Source: Pseudoalteromonas xiamenensis
GTDB taxonomy: Bacteria; Pseudomonadota; Gammaproteobacteria; Enterobacterales; Alteromonadaceae
Direction: 5' to 3'
DNA length: 64,000 nt
Assembly: GCF_030994125.1 (NCBI RefSeq)
Contig: NZ_CP099918.1
Span: 248,001 to 312,000, forward strand
Each line of letters starts with the position of its first letter. Position 1 is the stretch's first letter. Below, in pieces: positions 52,503 through 61,436 of this stretch. The position numbers and the translations under genes are program-made. Below the pieces are notes generated by a model. The model searched no databases. It was not told where the DNA came from and was given only the letters and a program-made list of their open reading frames with translations.

Positions 52503-52878
52503 AGATTCTCCAACCTGTTTTTAGTAACTTAAACTTCACACTTTAAACAAAAGTAACACAAGTTTTACGGCCGTCAACTTAATTCTCAAGCACAAAATGA
52601 TGAGATTAATTTCCAGATTAATACAATAGAATGGCTTTTATTGAATAAAAAATGAGTAAACCTCATGTTGTTTAGAAAATAAACAACCTGAAATTTACTC
52701 ATTCGAAAAACAAAAAAGTAATTAAAATTTAATAGATTAGACATCTATCTATCTAAAAATAGTAAGAATTAAATTAATCGGGATGATGAGAGGAAAAAAA
52801 GGGTAAAAAATAAATATAACGTTAGGTTCTAATTTAGAACCATATGTAATTTAAAGGTTACAATAGTTGCATCTAGTC
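52503..52878. other. Intergenic region upstream of the chitin operon
   Basis: No gene. It holds the chitin operon promoter area and, at 52651-52703, a long imperfect hairpin that likely terminates the H-NOX operon. AT-rich (52700-52850), with no confident operator. Confidence 0.6.
52651..52703 (-). terminator. Long two-tier hairpin, terminator of the H-NOX operon
   Basis: An outer 10-bp stem (AATGAGTAAA/TTTACTCATT) and an inner 8-bp stem (GTTGTTTA/TAAACAAC) are separated by symmetric 6-nt internal loops. Read leftward the structure is followed by TTTTTTATTC, fitting a terminator after the kinase gene. Confidence 0.6.
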
Positions 52879-53829
52879 TCAATTTATTATCGGTAATGAG
52901 ACGGTAATGCTTGTACCTTGTCCGAGTTTTGATTCAACATGGATAGTGCCATTGTGTTCTTCAATAAAACCATAAACGATGGCCATCCCCATTCCTGTGC
53001 CTTTTCCTACGTCTTTCGTGGTGTAAAATGGCTCAAATATTTTCGTCAGTGTCGTTTCGTCCATTCCTACTCCGTTGTCGGAAACACTAATCAGAATATG
53101 TTCTTGGATTGCATTTATAGAGAGCCCGACACAACTTTGCCGAGTAAGTTCAGATTCACAGGCATCTTTTGCATTAAGCAACAAGTTTAATATCACTTGA
53201 CCAATTGCGTCTGCATTGCAACATGTTTCTGGTACTTCCTCTATCTCCGTTTTCACAACCACGTTTCTTAGCTGGGATGCCGCGAGTTTTAAAATAGATC
53301 GAGACACTTCAGCAAGATTAACGTTACTTGATTTATTTTCTTTTGGCCGTGAAAAACTAAGTAAGTTACTCACAATACCAGCGATCCGTCGGACCCCTTC
53401 TTGAACATCAACCCCAATGTCGACAATATCCTCCGCCATGAGTTCAAACGACATGCCTTTTTGTAATTCAACAAACTTTGCTTTCAAGTCAGGGTCTATT
53501 TCTTCACTTTGACTGAGCTCTCGAGCCAAATGAAGTAATCCGACTAAGGTGTCATTAAAATCAAATAAGCTTTCAATATTGCTCGATACGTACGCAAGTG
53601 GATTATTGATTTCATGCGCGACCCCCGCAGCCAATGTACCAAGCGTCGCCATTTTTTCCGTCTTTAAAATGACGTTTTTTTGTTTTTCTAACATGGCAAC
53701 TTTGTCTTCAAGCTCAATATTGGCTTCATACAAACGACGAGTCTGCGCTTCCAAAAGGCCTTCTAATTCATCTCTGGCTTTGCGCTCTCTCTCGTATGCA
53801 CGCTTGTAATCAATATTTTGTTCGCTCAT
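52879..53829 (-). CDS. hnoK: HnoK-like soluble histidine kinase
   Basis: The 316-residue kinase has a coiled-coil N-terminus (about 1-60, no membrane helix), H-box with His72 (AAGVAHEINNPLAYVSS), and a C-terminal ATPase domain (ILNLLLNAKDAC, DNGVGMDE, GTGMGMAIVYGFIEEHNG). Its lack of a transmembrane region and its place next to the H-NOX gene match HnoK of Shewanella, whose activity is inhibited by NO-bound H-NOX. The H-NOX stop and the kinase ATG are directly adjacent. Phosphotransfer targets are probably the nearby response regulators. Confidence 0.85.
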   Translation of the reverse strand: MSEQNIDYKRAYERERKARDELEGLLEAQTRRLYEANIELEDKVAMLEKQKNVILKTEKMATLGTLAAGVAHEINNPLAYVSSNIESLFDFNDTLVGLLHLARELSQSEEIDPDLKAKFVELQKGMSFELMAEDIVDIGVDVQEGVRRIAGIVSNLLSFSRPKENKSSNVNLAEVSRSILKLAASQLRNVVVKTEIEEVPETCCNADAIGQVILNLLLNAKDACESELTRQSCVGLSINAIQEHILISVSDNGVGMDETTLTKIFEPFYTTKDVGKGTGMGMAIVYGFIEEHNGTIHVESKLGQGTSITVSLPIIN

Positions 53830-54369
53830 TTAAACTTTCCTTACCAACAAAATGCATTTATCCGCGCCATGATGAGCACATTGTTGATGTTCAATTTTTA
53901 CTGTTACACCAAAATGTGCTGCAGCACCATAAATAAGCCCTTCAGAACAAAAGCACAGCTTTCGAGGGGAATCGTAAACAACGATCAGCGAATCCGAGTT
54001 ATTAAAATCAACTGTAATGGACGGTAGATTAGGTTCAGAATAGAGTTTTTTAACTTCCTTATGGATAACGCTATCAATGCCTTTTATTAAGCCTTCGAAA
54101 CTATCAAATTGCGACACGATATCTTTATGGCTGTTGGCTAAGTAACCGAACAGATATTGCCCAAAGCCACGGATCAAATCTGGCAGTGGAACGTTTAAGA
54201 TACGACCGATTTCTTGAACAATTGAAAAAAGCTCTTCATCCGGATAACTTTGAGGCCCAAGATAATATCGGTCCGACAAATTTACTTGGTCCAGAATACT
54301 GTCCCATGTTTGTATACCATGCTTTTCAATGACCAAATCTTCCAACGCTCTAAACACGATACCTTTCAT
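53830..54369 (-). CDS. hnoX: H-NOX heme nitric oxide sensor
   Basis: The 179-residue protein is an H-NOX domain: MKGIVFRALEDLV start, FGQYLFGYL (69-77), proximal heme ligand His103, and the Y132-D-S134-P-R136 heme propionate motif in place. A distal tyrosine at the position used by O2-binding members is not evident, consistent with an NO-selective sensor. It binds heme in the cytoplasm and regulates its partner kinase. Its start overlaps the end of the HDOD regulator (ATGA), and the kinase follows with no gap, so all three are co-translated. Confidence 0.93.
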   Translation of the reverse strand: MKGIVFRALEDLVIEKHGIQTWDSILDQVNLSDRYYLGPQSYPDEELFSIVQEIGRILNVPLPDLIRGFGQYLFGYLANSHKDIVSQFDSFEGLIKGIDSVIHKEVKKLYSEPNLPSITVDFNNSDSLIVVYDSPRKLCFCSEGLIYGAAAHFGVTVKIEHQQCAHHGADKCILLVRKV

Positions 54370-55469
54370 TTTGATACCCCCTTACGCCAATCGAGTGCTT
54401 TGTCATACAATTCTTTTTCAAACAATATTTTCTGTACCGTTGCTTTCCATTTTGGATCTTGTGAAGCAATGGCATCCTCTAAAACGGCATGGGCAAGTGT
54501 CAATTTCTTCGCACTTAACGTTGCAGGCTGACAGATAAGCTCACCAAGCACGATGTCACCCGGAAACCCCCATAGGGTCAGTAGGTAAGCACTCAGTGTT
54601 GTCGCTTCTTTCATTTGCCAATTAAACGAGTGTTCGGATAATTGCAATACACAGATTTCGCCTATAGCACCAAGTAAACAAACGACTTGTAGATCTTCAA
54701 TATCTTGTTTTTCCAAATCGAGAACAGGCCCAAGTGACTTCGCTAATTGTGCCTTTTTCATCGCTTTATTGTTTATTTCAAAAAGTTGTTTCGAAGAAAT
54801 GCGCTGGTTACCTATTTTCTCTATTTCAAAACACGTCAAAATAGCTTCCGTAAACTCAGAACCAAGCCGGAATACGGCTTGCTGCACAGAATGGACAGGT
54901 GATGCAAACCCTAACATGGCTGAATTTGAGATTTGAATCAATTTCGCTGCAAGCGGGGGATTTAACGAAATTAAGTCCGCGGCTTGTTCTAATAATGGAG
55001 GGGACAACCTTAACAAACGCAAGGTATCAATCAGCGTTTCTGGTAAGACAGGTAATTTAGTCAGTTGGCCAAGCTCTGCGCGTTCTTCAAGCGTCAAGCC
55101 TAGCAAGGGAAGCAATTTAGATGCGTTTATCACATCAACAAGTTGTGCTTTGGTAAATGGTTTCGCTAAATAGAAATGGGCAAGATTATCAACTTGCATA
55201 GAAAAATCGGTAGCAACTTCGCCAGAAAGTAAACAGCGCAGCGCTGTTGGACAAATAATTCGGGCTTGTTCCAGCACTTCGAGGCCGGAACATTCGGGCA
55301 TGACTAAGTCACTGAAAATAATATCAGGCTCACCTAATTCTTCTACACAAGCAGCAAATTCAAGTGGGTTGTTGACCGTTTTCACTTCGCACTCGAAATC
55401 GATGTGCAAAATGGCGCGGCTTAATGCTTTTAGTAAAAGCGCATCATCATCGATTAATATCACTTTCAA
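54366..55469 (-). CDS. HDOD-domain response regulator, first gene of the H-NOX operon
   Basis: The 367-residue protein has a receiver domain with phospho-acceptor Asp54 (IIFSDLVMPECSG) and an HDOD output domain (about 130-330, LPVLPETLIDTLRLL, NPPLAAKLIQISNSAMLG, VQQAVFRLGSE). HDOD domains lack the metal-binding HD residues and act in regulation rather than as nucleases. As a receiver within the H-NOX operon it is a likely phosphorylation target of the HnoK-like kinase. A similar regulator is not part of the best-known Shewanella network, so its role here is open. Confidence 0.88.
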   Translation of the reverse strand: MKVILIDDDALLLKALSRAILHIDFECEVKTVNNPLEFAACVEELGEPDIIFSDLVMPECSGLEVLEQARIICPTALRCLLSGEVATDFSMQVDNLAHFYLAKPFTKAQLVDVINASKLLPLLGLTLEERAELGQLTKLPVLPETLIDTLRLLRLSPPLLEQAADLISLNPPLAAKLIQISNSAMLGFASPVHSVQQAVFRLGSEFTEAILTCFEIEKIGNQRISSKQLFEINNKAMKKAQLAKSLGPVLDLEKQDIEDLQVVCLLGAIGEICVLQLSEHSFNWQMKEATTLSAYLLTLWGFPGDIVLGELICQPATLSAKKLTLAHAVLEDAIASQDPKWKATVQKILFEKELYDKALDWRKGVSK

Positions 55470-55564
55470 CTTGGCGTTACCCCAAAACCAAACTAAGCCA
55501 TATTTCTATTTGTTTCTCTTTCTAGCTTAGACTAAATTATGAATAGCGATAGTAAATTACAAAA

Positions 55565-56896
55565 ATGCCACGGCCTATGACTGCGATTGAGTTAGACCTA
55601 CAAAAACACCCGCCTAAGATTCTTTGTTTAGATGACGAAGAAAGTGTTTTACGGTCTCTCGCCCGCTTACTTAGACACCATGGCATGGAGATAGAAACAT
55701 TTACCAGCGGTTTCGAAGCGCTCGCGGCTTTGGAAAAGGACGACTTCGAAGTCATTATTAGCGATATGCGAATGCCACAAATGACCGGTGATGTTTTTCT
55801 TGCCAAAACCAAAGCACTCTCGCCTGATTCTCAACGCATCCTCCTGACCGGCTATTCCGACTTTTCGTCAACGGTTAATGCGGTTAACGAAGGAGGTATT
55901 CATTTTTATCTTCAAAAGCCTTGGCAAAACGAGCATTTACTTTCCACGGTAAAAGAAGCCGTGGAAAAATATCGATTGAAGAAACAAAACGCCGAACTAC
56001 AAGAAAAGGTCAAAAAACAAAACGCCGAACTCAAAGAACTCAATCAATCATTGGAACAGTTAGTTGAAAAACGAACTTCACAGATAAAACAAGTACTTAA
56101 ACAACTGGAAGTGGCGCATGAACATGAGAAGAAAGAGCACAAATCTACTGTTGAAGTGTTATACAACTTCATAAATGCTAACCCATATTTAGATGCTGAT
56201 TTTGCACAAAGTGTTGCTACAACCTGCGCACAAATCGCGAAAAAACTGAAACTTAGCGAACATTTAGTCGAAACGGCAAGAATGGCGGGTTACCTTGCAC
56301 AAGTAGGTTTACTTGCGATGGATCCGGCCATTTACCGTCACCCAGTAGCTCAACTCGATGAAAATAAAAGAAAAATTTACTTTACACACCCCGCTACGGC
56401 GCAGCTCATGCTTATGCCTGCAACGCATTTACATGAAGTCTCTGAAGCAATTTATCATCAATTTGAAAAGTACAATGGTAATGGCATACCCAAAGGTTTA
56501 AAAGAACATGAGATCCCAGTATGTGCTCACATACTGGCGGTGGCGCGCGACTACTGGCAATACATTAAAGATAGCAATAAGCCGATGAATGAGCGTAAGG
56601 AAACCTCTTTAGAAATGCTTAAAATGTATAGCGGTAATTTTTATCATCCAAAAATGGTGAAAGCACTGATTGCCGTGCTCGCGGATGCTAAGACCTCACA
56701 AGCACAACACGTAGGATCAATGGACATTATTTCATCGCAAGAGCTGAAAGCAGGCATGGTATTGGGTCTTGCTATCCACAGCAACAAGGGCATTATGTTA
56801 CTGCCAAAAGGGCATGTGTTCTCCGACAAATCTATCGCTAAGCTCCAACAGTTAGAATCTCAACGACCTAATCCGTTTAGAATCATGGTTAAGTGA
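55565..56896 (+). CDS. Response regulator with degenerate HD-GYP domain (HnoD-like)
   Basis: The 443-residue protein has a receiver domain with Asp67 (EVIISDMRMPQMTG), a coiled-coil linker (about 130-190, with a repeated KKQNAEL segment), and an HD-GYP-like domain in which the catalytic signature is lost. The HD pair is replaced in AGYLAQVG and GYP reads GNGIP within YHQFEKYNGNGIPKGL. A non-catalytic regulator of this kind, HnoD, inhibits the EAL protein HnoB in the Shewanella NO network. It is divergently placed 95 bp from the H-NOX operon. No hnoB-type EAL gene is adjacent. Confidence 0.85.
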   Translation: MPRPMTAIELDLQKHPPKILCLDDEESVLRSLARLLRHHGMEIETFTSGFEALAALEKDDFEVIISDMRMPQMTGDVFLAKTKALSPDSQRILLTGYSDFSSTVNAVNEGGIHFYLQKPWQNEHLLSTVKEAVEKYRLKKQNAELQEKVKKQNAELKELNQSLEQLVEKRTSQIKQVLKQLEVAHEHEKKEHKSTVEVLYNFINANPYLDADFAQSVATTCAQIAKKLKLSEHLVETARMAGYLAQVGLLAMDPAIYRHPVAQLDENKRKIYFTHPATAQLMLMPATHLHEVSEAIYHQFEKYNGNGIPKGLKEHEIPVCAHILAVARDYWQYIKDSNKPMNERKETSLEMLKMYSGNFYHPKMVKALIAVLADAKTSQAQHVGSMDIISSQELKAGMVLGLAIHSNKGIMLLPKGHVFSDKSIAKLQQLESQRPNPFRIMVK

Positions 56897-57071
56897 TAAT
56901 GTGGTCGCATTGATTCGGCATCGCGTTTGGCTGCCATTAGAAGAGAGGCAAACCCGAAACCGACGACAACGTTAAAATTATATTCGGTTAAATGATCGCT
57001 ATCTGCTTGGTATACGTTTAGCTAATCTTGTAAAATAACAGACTGATTTCATTCGTCATAAAGGAGCAGAG

Positions 57072-58091
57072 GTGTCCCGTTTTTCAGCCATAACCGACAA
57101 CCCACATGACAACCGTTTTAATCAGAAAACGGGGATCTTACTGACTAATTTAGGGAGTCCTGATGCGCCTACGCCAAGCGCGCTTCGTCGATATCTTCGC
57201 GAGTTTTTGTCCGACCCTCGAATTGTTGAAATTCCCCGTATTCTATGGATGATCATCTTACACGGTATCATTCTGCGCGTTCGTCCTGCCAAATCGGCAA
57301 AAACTTATGCGAGTATTTGGACTGAGCAAGGATCACCTCTCATTCAAATTACAAAAGAGCAAACAGCCAAACTCAATGAAAAACTACAACTAGAAGGCCT
57401 AGCTCATGCAAAAGTCGTCATGGCGATGCGCTACGGTAATCCTTCAATTGAACAAGGTTTAGAAACGCTTCGTGCCGAAGGGATCACGCGGATAATCGTA
57501 CTGCCTCTCTATCCACAATATTCAAGTGCGACAACAGGCTCAACCTTTGATGCAATCGCCAAAGTTCTATCCAAATGGCGATGGGTGCCTGAACTGCACT
57601 TTTTAAACGGCTATCATGATTCACCTGAATACATTGAGTCACTCGCGGCATCCGTAAAAGAAGACCTAGAAAAACATGGTACACCGCAAAAGCTCGTGTT
57701 TTCTTACCACGGTACGCCTAAACTGTTTTTAGAACGTGGCGATCCTTATTACTGTTTTTGTATGAAAACCACCCGTTTGGTGAAGGAAAAGTTAGGTTTA
57801 AGCGATGAACTAGTCGAAACCACGTTCCAAAGTCGATTCGGTAAAGCGGAGTGGTTAAAGCCATACACCGATGCGACACTGCGTTCGTTTCCGAGTAATG
57901 GTATTAAAGACGTTGCAATCTTAAGCCCTGCTTTTAGCGCGGACTGTTTAGAAACACTTGAAGAACTGGAAGAAGAAAACCGTCATTATTTCTTAGAGTC
58001 TGGTGGTGAACACTATCGATACATTCCCGCTTTGAATACCAGAGACGATCACATTGATGCGATGTTCAGTTTGCTAAAGCCGCTTCTTTAA
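57072..58091 (+). CDS. hemH: Ferrochelatase
   Basis: HemH inserts ferrous iron into protoporphyrin IX, the last step of heme synthesis. The 339-residue sequence has TGILLTNLGSPDAPTPSALRRYL at the N-terminus, LPLYPQYSSATTGS mid-protein, FSYHGTPKLF with the catalytic His, and SPAFSADCLETLEE at the C-terminus, all family hallmarks. The start is GTG at 57072 behind AAGGAG. It lies near a cytochrome-type and H-NOX protein locus, but heme supply is general, so direct linkage is not implied. Confidence 0.96.
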   Translation: MSRFSAITDNPHDNRFNQKTGILLTNLGSPDAPTPSALRRYLREFLSDPRIVEIPRILWMIILHGIILRVRPAKSAKTYASIWTEQGSPLIQITKEQTAKLNEKLQLEGLAHAKVVMAMRYGNPSIEQGLETLRAEGITRIIVLPLYPQYSSATTGSTFDAIAKVLSKWRWVPELHFLNGYHDSPEYIESLAASVKEDLEKHGTPQKLVFSYHGTPKLFLERGDPYYCFCMKTTRLVKEKLGLSDELVETTFQSRFGKAEWLKPYTDATLRSFPSNGIKDVAILSPAFSADCLETLEELEEENRHYFLESGGEHYRYIPALNTRDDHIDAMFSLLKPLL

Positions 58092-58104
58092 CTTAAACCA
58101 TAAC

Positions 58105-58134
58105 AAAATCGCGCGAGGGTTATCGCGCGATTTT
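58105..58134. terminator. Bidirectional terminator
   Basis: The 12-bp stem AAAATCGCGCGA and complement, with a short loop and T/A runs, lies between hemH and the convergent GGDEF-EAL gene. Confidence 0.9.
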
Positions 58135-58160
58135 TTCTCTGTAAATCAATTTATTGGGAA

Positions 58161-60728
58161 TTAGCTAAATTCAAATTCCGGGGCATTAAGCATCATTAAA
58201 CATTCTTTTAGTGGCTTTGCAGAACTAAATAAGTACCCTTGAACATAATGGCAACCAAACTCCCGTAACATCTGCAATTGTTCATTCGTTTCAACGCCCT
58301 CGGCTATCACGCTTATCCCCAATTTGGAGGCAATTTGGATTAGTCCGGAAATCATCACTTGTTTCGTCTTGTCTGCCATTAAGCTATCAACAAACGATTT
58401 ATCAATTTTCAAAAAGTCGACTTGGTGTTCAATTAAGTTGCTGAGCGATGAGAAACCCGTACAAAAATCATCTAGTGCAATGGTAAGTCCTTTTCCTCGC
58501 AATGCTTCCAACACATCCCAAGTGTAACTATTGGTGGCAATAGATTCCGTCACTTCCACCGTTAAACGTCCTGGCGCTAATTGATGTGTGCTGAGCGCTT
58601 TGAGAATTAAATCAATTTGATTGTTCGATGCTTTGAATTCATTGACAGAGCGGTTGATAGAAATGCTCACGTTGCCAAATCCTTCCTTATCGAGTAACGC
58701 CAAGTCTTGACACGTTTGTTCCAACACAAATTGGCCAATCAACTGAATTAAACCAAACTCTTCTGCCAATGGAATGAACACATTTGGTGGGATCATCCCC
58801 TCTTCATCGTCAAACCAACGTATAAGAGCTTCAAATTTCGCGATACGTTTCGTATCTAAATGCACTATTGGCTGATAATACACATTCAGCTTTTTTTCTT
58901 TTAATGCTAATTTAAGTTTTTGTTTTAAATGAATTTTATTGAGATACGCACTTTGAATCACTTGATTGTGTATCGCCACACTTCCTGGATTGGCCTTCTT
59001 CGCACTCGTCAGCGCGTGCGCCGCATTGCGGATTAGATTTGCCGCACTAATCATGACCGTTTCATCAAGTTGTGCAACGCCAACGCTTGCCGTAAGCTCA
59101 ACAGTAAGTTCACCAAATACATAAGGTTGGCGTAACTTTGAAGAGAGTTTGCTGGCAACGATAAGCGCGTCGTCTACCTGTGAATTCGAAATGAGTATTG
59201 CAAATTCGTCGCCGCCATATCGACAGACTAAATCCTGCTGCCGAACACTGTTGCGAAGGCGTTTTGCAACCGAGATAAGAATTCTATCGCCAATTTCTGG
59301 ACCATACACATCATTCACTTCTTTAAAGCGGTCAAGCCCTAAAAAGATGAGTGAACCAGCGGTGTGTTTTGCGCGAGATTCGGAAATGGTTGATTCAAGT
59401 GAATCCATGAAACTACGACGATTTAGCAAGCCTGTGAGAGGTTCGTGATTGGCGTAAAAGGTAAGCTGGGCTTCATTGCGCTTCCACTCTGAAATATCGC
59501 GGAAAATAGCGACGAAATTTTGTATTTCACCCACTTCATTTTTAACAACGGTCAAAGTTAATTCTTCTGGATAGATTTGACCATTTTTACGTCGATTGTA
59601 AATTTCACCTTTCCAATTGCCTTGTTTTGCTAACTCGTCCCACATGATTGAGTAAAACGCTTTGTCTTGCAGACCAGATGACAACACTTTTGGATCTTTG
59701 CCAATGAGTTCGCGCGCGGTATAGCCCGTCACTGTTTCAAAGGTGTTATTTACCATCATAATTTTGTTGTTCGCATCACAAATCATGATGGCTTCAGACG
59801 CGTTTTCGAACACGACGTTCGTTAACTCTAATTGCTTATTCAGGACCGTAATATAGGTTACATCTTGGATGGTGGCATTGAATACTCGTTCACCATCTTC
59901 TAGTAGCTCAACTTGGCCGATGATGTGCAACAAGCCACGAATGGTATTGCGGTAGCGGTGACTAACCGTAATGTCTGCTTTTTCCGTTATACCTTCCCGA
60001 ACTTGAACGATTAGTCGCTCAAGTTTCTTTCGATCGTCACCATCTAAATTCTCTAACAAGGTATGCAAGCTTGGTGAAGCTTCAGGTTTCAACATCAGTC
60101 TTGGCATTTCATAGCTGAACCAATGTTGATCCGCTTTTATATTCCATGACCAAGAACACAGCTTTGCAATTCGTTCACCTTTGGTGAGGTGATTAAGTAA
60201 TGCATCTTGCTGTGCAATTTCTAAATTGTGATTAAGCTCCGCCCCAACTAAATGACTAAGTTCTCGAAACCACTCTACATCTTCCTCCGTCATTTTTGGC
60301 GATTGCTCGAACAAACACACCATAATACCAATAGGCCGATGGTCGAGTGCACGAAGCGTAATTCCCAAATACCCATCCACATTTAGGATCCTAAGGGCTT
60401 CATCATCCTGATACTTTTGCTGTATACAACTGTCTATCATGCAAACTGAATGACTGTAACGCGCGTCCTTACATGGCGTTCCTTCCAAGTCATAAACGAT
60501 GTTGTCGACTATTTCACCATTTAATGTATGCACTACGGTTTTTACCCGAGTGTCGTTGTCTGAAAATTTGCCAATTAAGCATACTTTTGCAGCAAATCGT
60601 TTGTGGAGCAACTGCGCCGCATACTCGTATCGAGATTCGCTGCTTGGCAAATTGAAAAAATGGCTAAACGTTAAAATCATGATTTTGAATTTACAATTGT
60701 GGATTGAGTGGTCCTTCAAGAATTTCAT
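58161..60728 (-). CDS. GAF-PAS-GGDEF-EAL cyclic-di-GMP protein
   Basis: The 855-residue soluble protein has a GAF-like N-terminal domain (about 1-165), an unassigned middle segment, a PAS domain (about 295-410, ASEAIMICDANNKIMMVNNTFE), GGDEF (about 430-590, RYGGDEFAIL intact) and EAL (about 605-850, KFEALIRW, DDFCTGFSSL, AEGVETNEQ). Both catalytic motifs look intact, so it may make and break cyclic-di-GMP or use one domain for regulation. ATG 60728 lacks a clear ribosome site; an internal ATG at 60680 is another possibility. Confidence 0.9.
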   Translation of the reverse strand: MKFLKDHSIHNCKFKIMILTFSHFFNLPSSESRYEYAAQLLHKRFAAKVCLIGKFSDNDTRVKTVVHTLNGEIVDNIVYDLEGTPCKDARYSHSVCMIDSCIQQKYQDDEALRILNVDGYLGITLRALDHRPIGIMVCLFEQSPKMTEEDVEWFRELSHLVGAELNHNLEIAQQDALLNHLTKGERIAKLCSWSWNIKADQHWFSYEMPRLMLKPEASPSLHTLLENLDGDDRKKLERLIVQVREGITEKADITVSHRYRNTIRGLLHIIGQVELLEDGERVFNATIQDVTYITVLNKQLELTNVVFENASEAIMICDANNKIMMVNNTFETVTGYTARELIGKDPKVLSSGLQDKAFYSIMWDELAKQGNWKGEIYNRRKNGQIYPEELTLTVVKNEVGEIQNFVAIFRDISEWKRNEAQLTFYANHEPLTGLLNRRSFMDSLESTISESRAKHTAGSLIFLGLDRFKEVNDVYGPEIGDRILISVAKRLRNSVRQQDLVCRYGGDEFAILISNSQVDDALIVASKLSSKLRQPYVFGELTVELTASVGVAQLDETVMISAANLIRNAAHALTSAKKANPGSVAIHNQVIQSAYLNKIHLKQKLKLALKEKKLNVYYQPIVHLDTKRIAKFEALIRWFDDEEGMIPPNVFIPLAEEFGLIQLIGQFVLEQTCQDLALLDKEGFGNVSISINRSVNEFKASNNQIDLILKALSTHQLAPGRLTVEVTESIATNSYTWDVLEALRGKGLTIALDDFCTGFSSLSNLIEHQVDFLKIDKSFVDSLMADKTKQVMISGLIQIASKLGISVIAEGVETNEQLQMLREFGCHYVQGYLFSSAKPLKECLMMLNAPEFEFS

Positions 60729-60927
60729 AGTACGGTAGAAAGACGAGATAAGTAATAACTTAGATCAATAAAATTTAAATCGACTTTCACTTTGTTGAAT
60801 TTTTAGCCACAAAATAAAGCAACATAGAATTTCTTTCTGCAATTTTTAACAGTTTTTTACTGTCTATATGTCCTTGCCAAATGCACAATAGCCTCATTAA
60901 CCGAATCCAAAATGAAGAGATACGTTC

Positions 60928-61338
60928 ATGAGAAATACTTTAGTAGCACTTTCACTGTGCAGTTTACTCGCGGCTTGTGCGCACCATGATGATGTTCGCC
61001 CAAGTGAAAATAACACGCATTATGTTGCAGTTAATTCACAGCAAAAAGAAGAAGGTGGTCGTGAGGCGATGAAACAAGCCAAGCACTATTGCGAAAGTAT
61101 CAAAAAACAAATGTATGTGATCAACGAAGAAGTCGTTTATCAAGGCTCGACACCTGAGTCTGAGTATTTAAGTAACCTTAAAACGGCAGATATCGTGTCA
61201 AACGTTGGCACGGTATTGTGGATTTTTGGTGATGGTAGAGTCGATGACGCAGGCGGTATCGCGGCGATTACAGGCGAGTCAGTCAAAGCATCGATGGGAA
61301 AACCTTACATTACTAAAATGCACTTTAAGTGTGATTAA
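60928..61338 (+). CDS. Small lipoprotein of unknown function
   Basis: The 136-residue protein has a lipoprotein signal (SLCSLLAAC, with lipobox Cys at about 17). The mature part contains conserved-looking CESIKKQMYVINEEVVYQG and ends in FKCD; two cysteines could form a disulfide. I recognise no family. It lies between two cyclic-di-GMP genes in opposite orientation and is monocistronic. Confidence 0.75.
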   Translation: MRNTLVALSLCSLLAACAHHDDVRPSENNTHYVAVNSQQKEEGGREAMKQAKHYCESIKKQMYVINEEVVYQGSTPESEYLSNLKTADIVSNVGTVLWIFGDGRVDDAGGIAAITGESVKASMGKPYITKMHFKCD

Positions 61339-61436
61339 ACCTGACTTTAAGTGCTAGTCAGCCACGTTGAGCTTGTTTGGAAATTGGCTGAACCACTCTT
61401 CGTCCACAGCAAAATCACGTGTCTTTAGTGGCCGTT

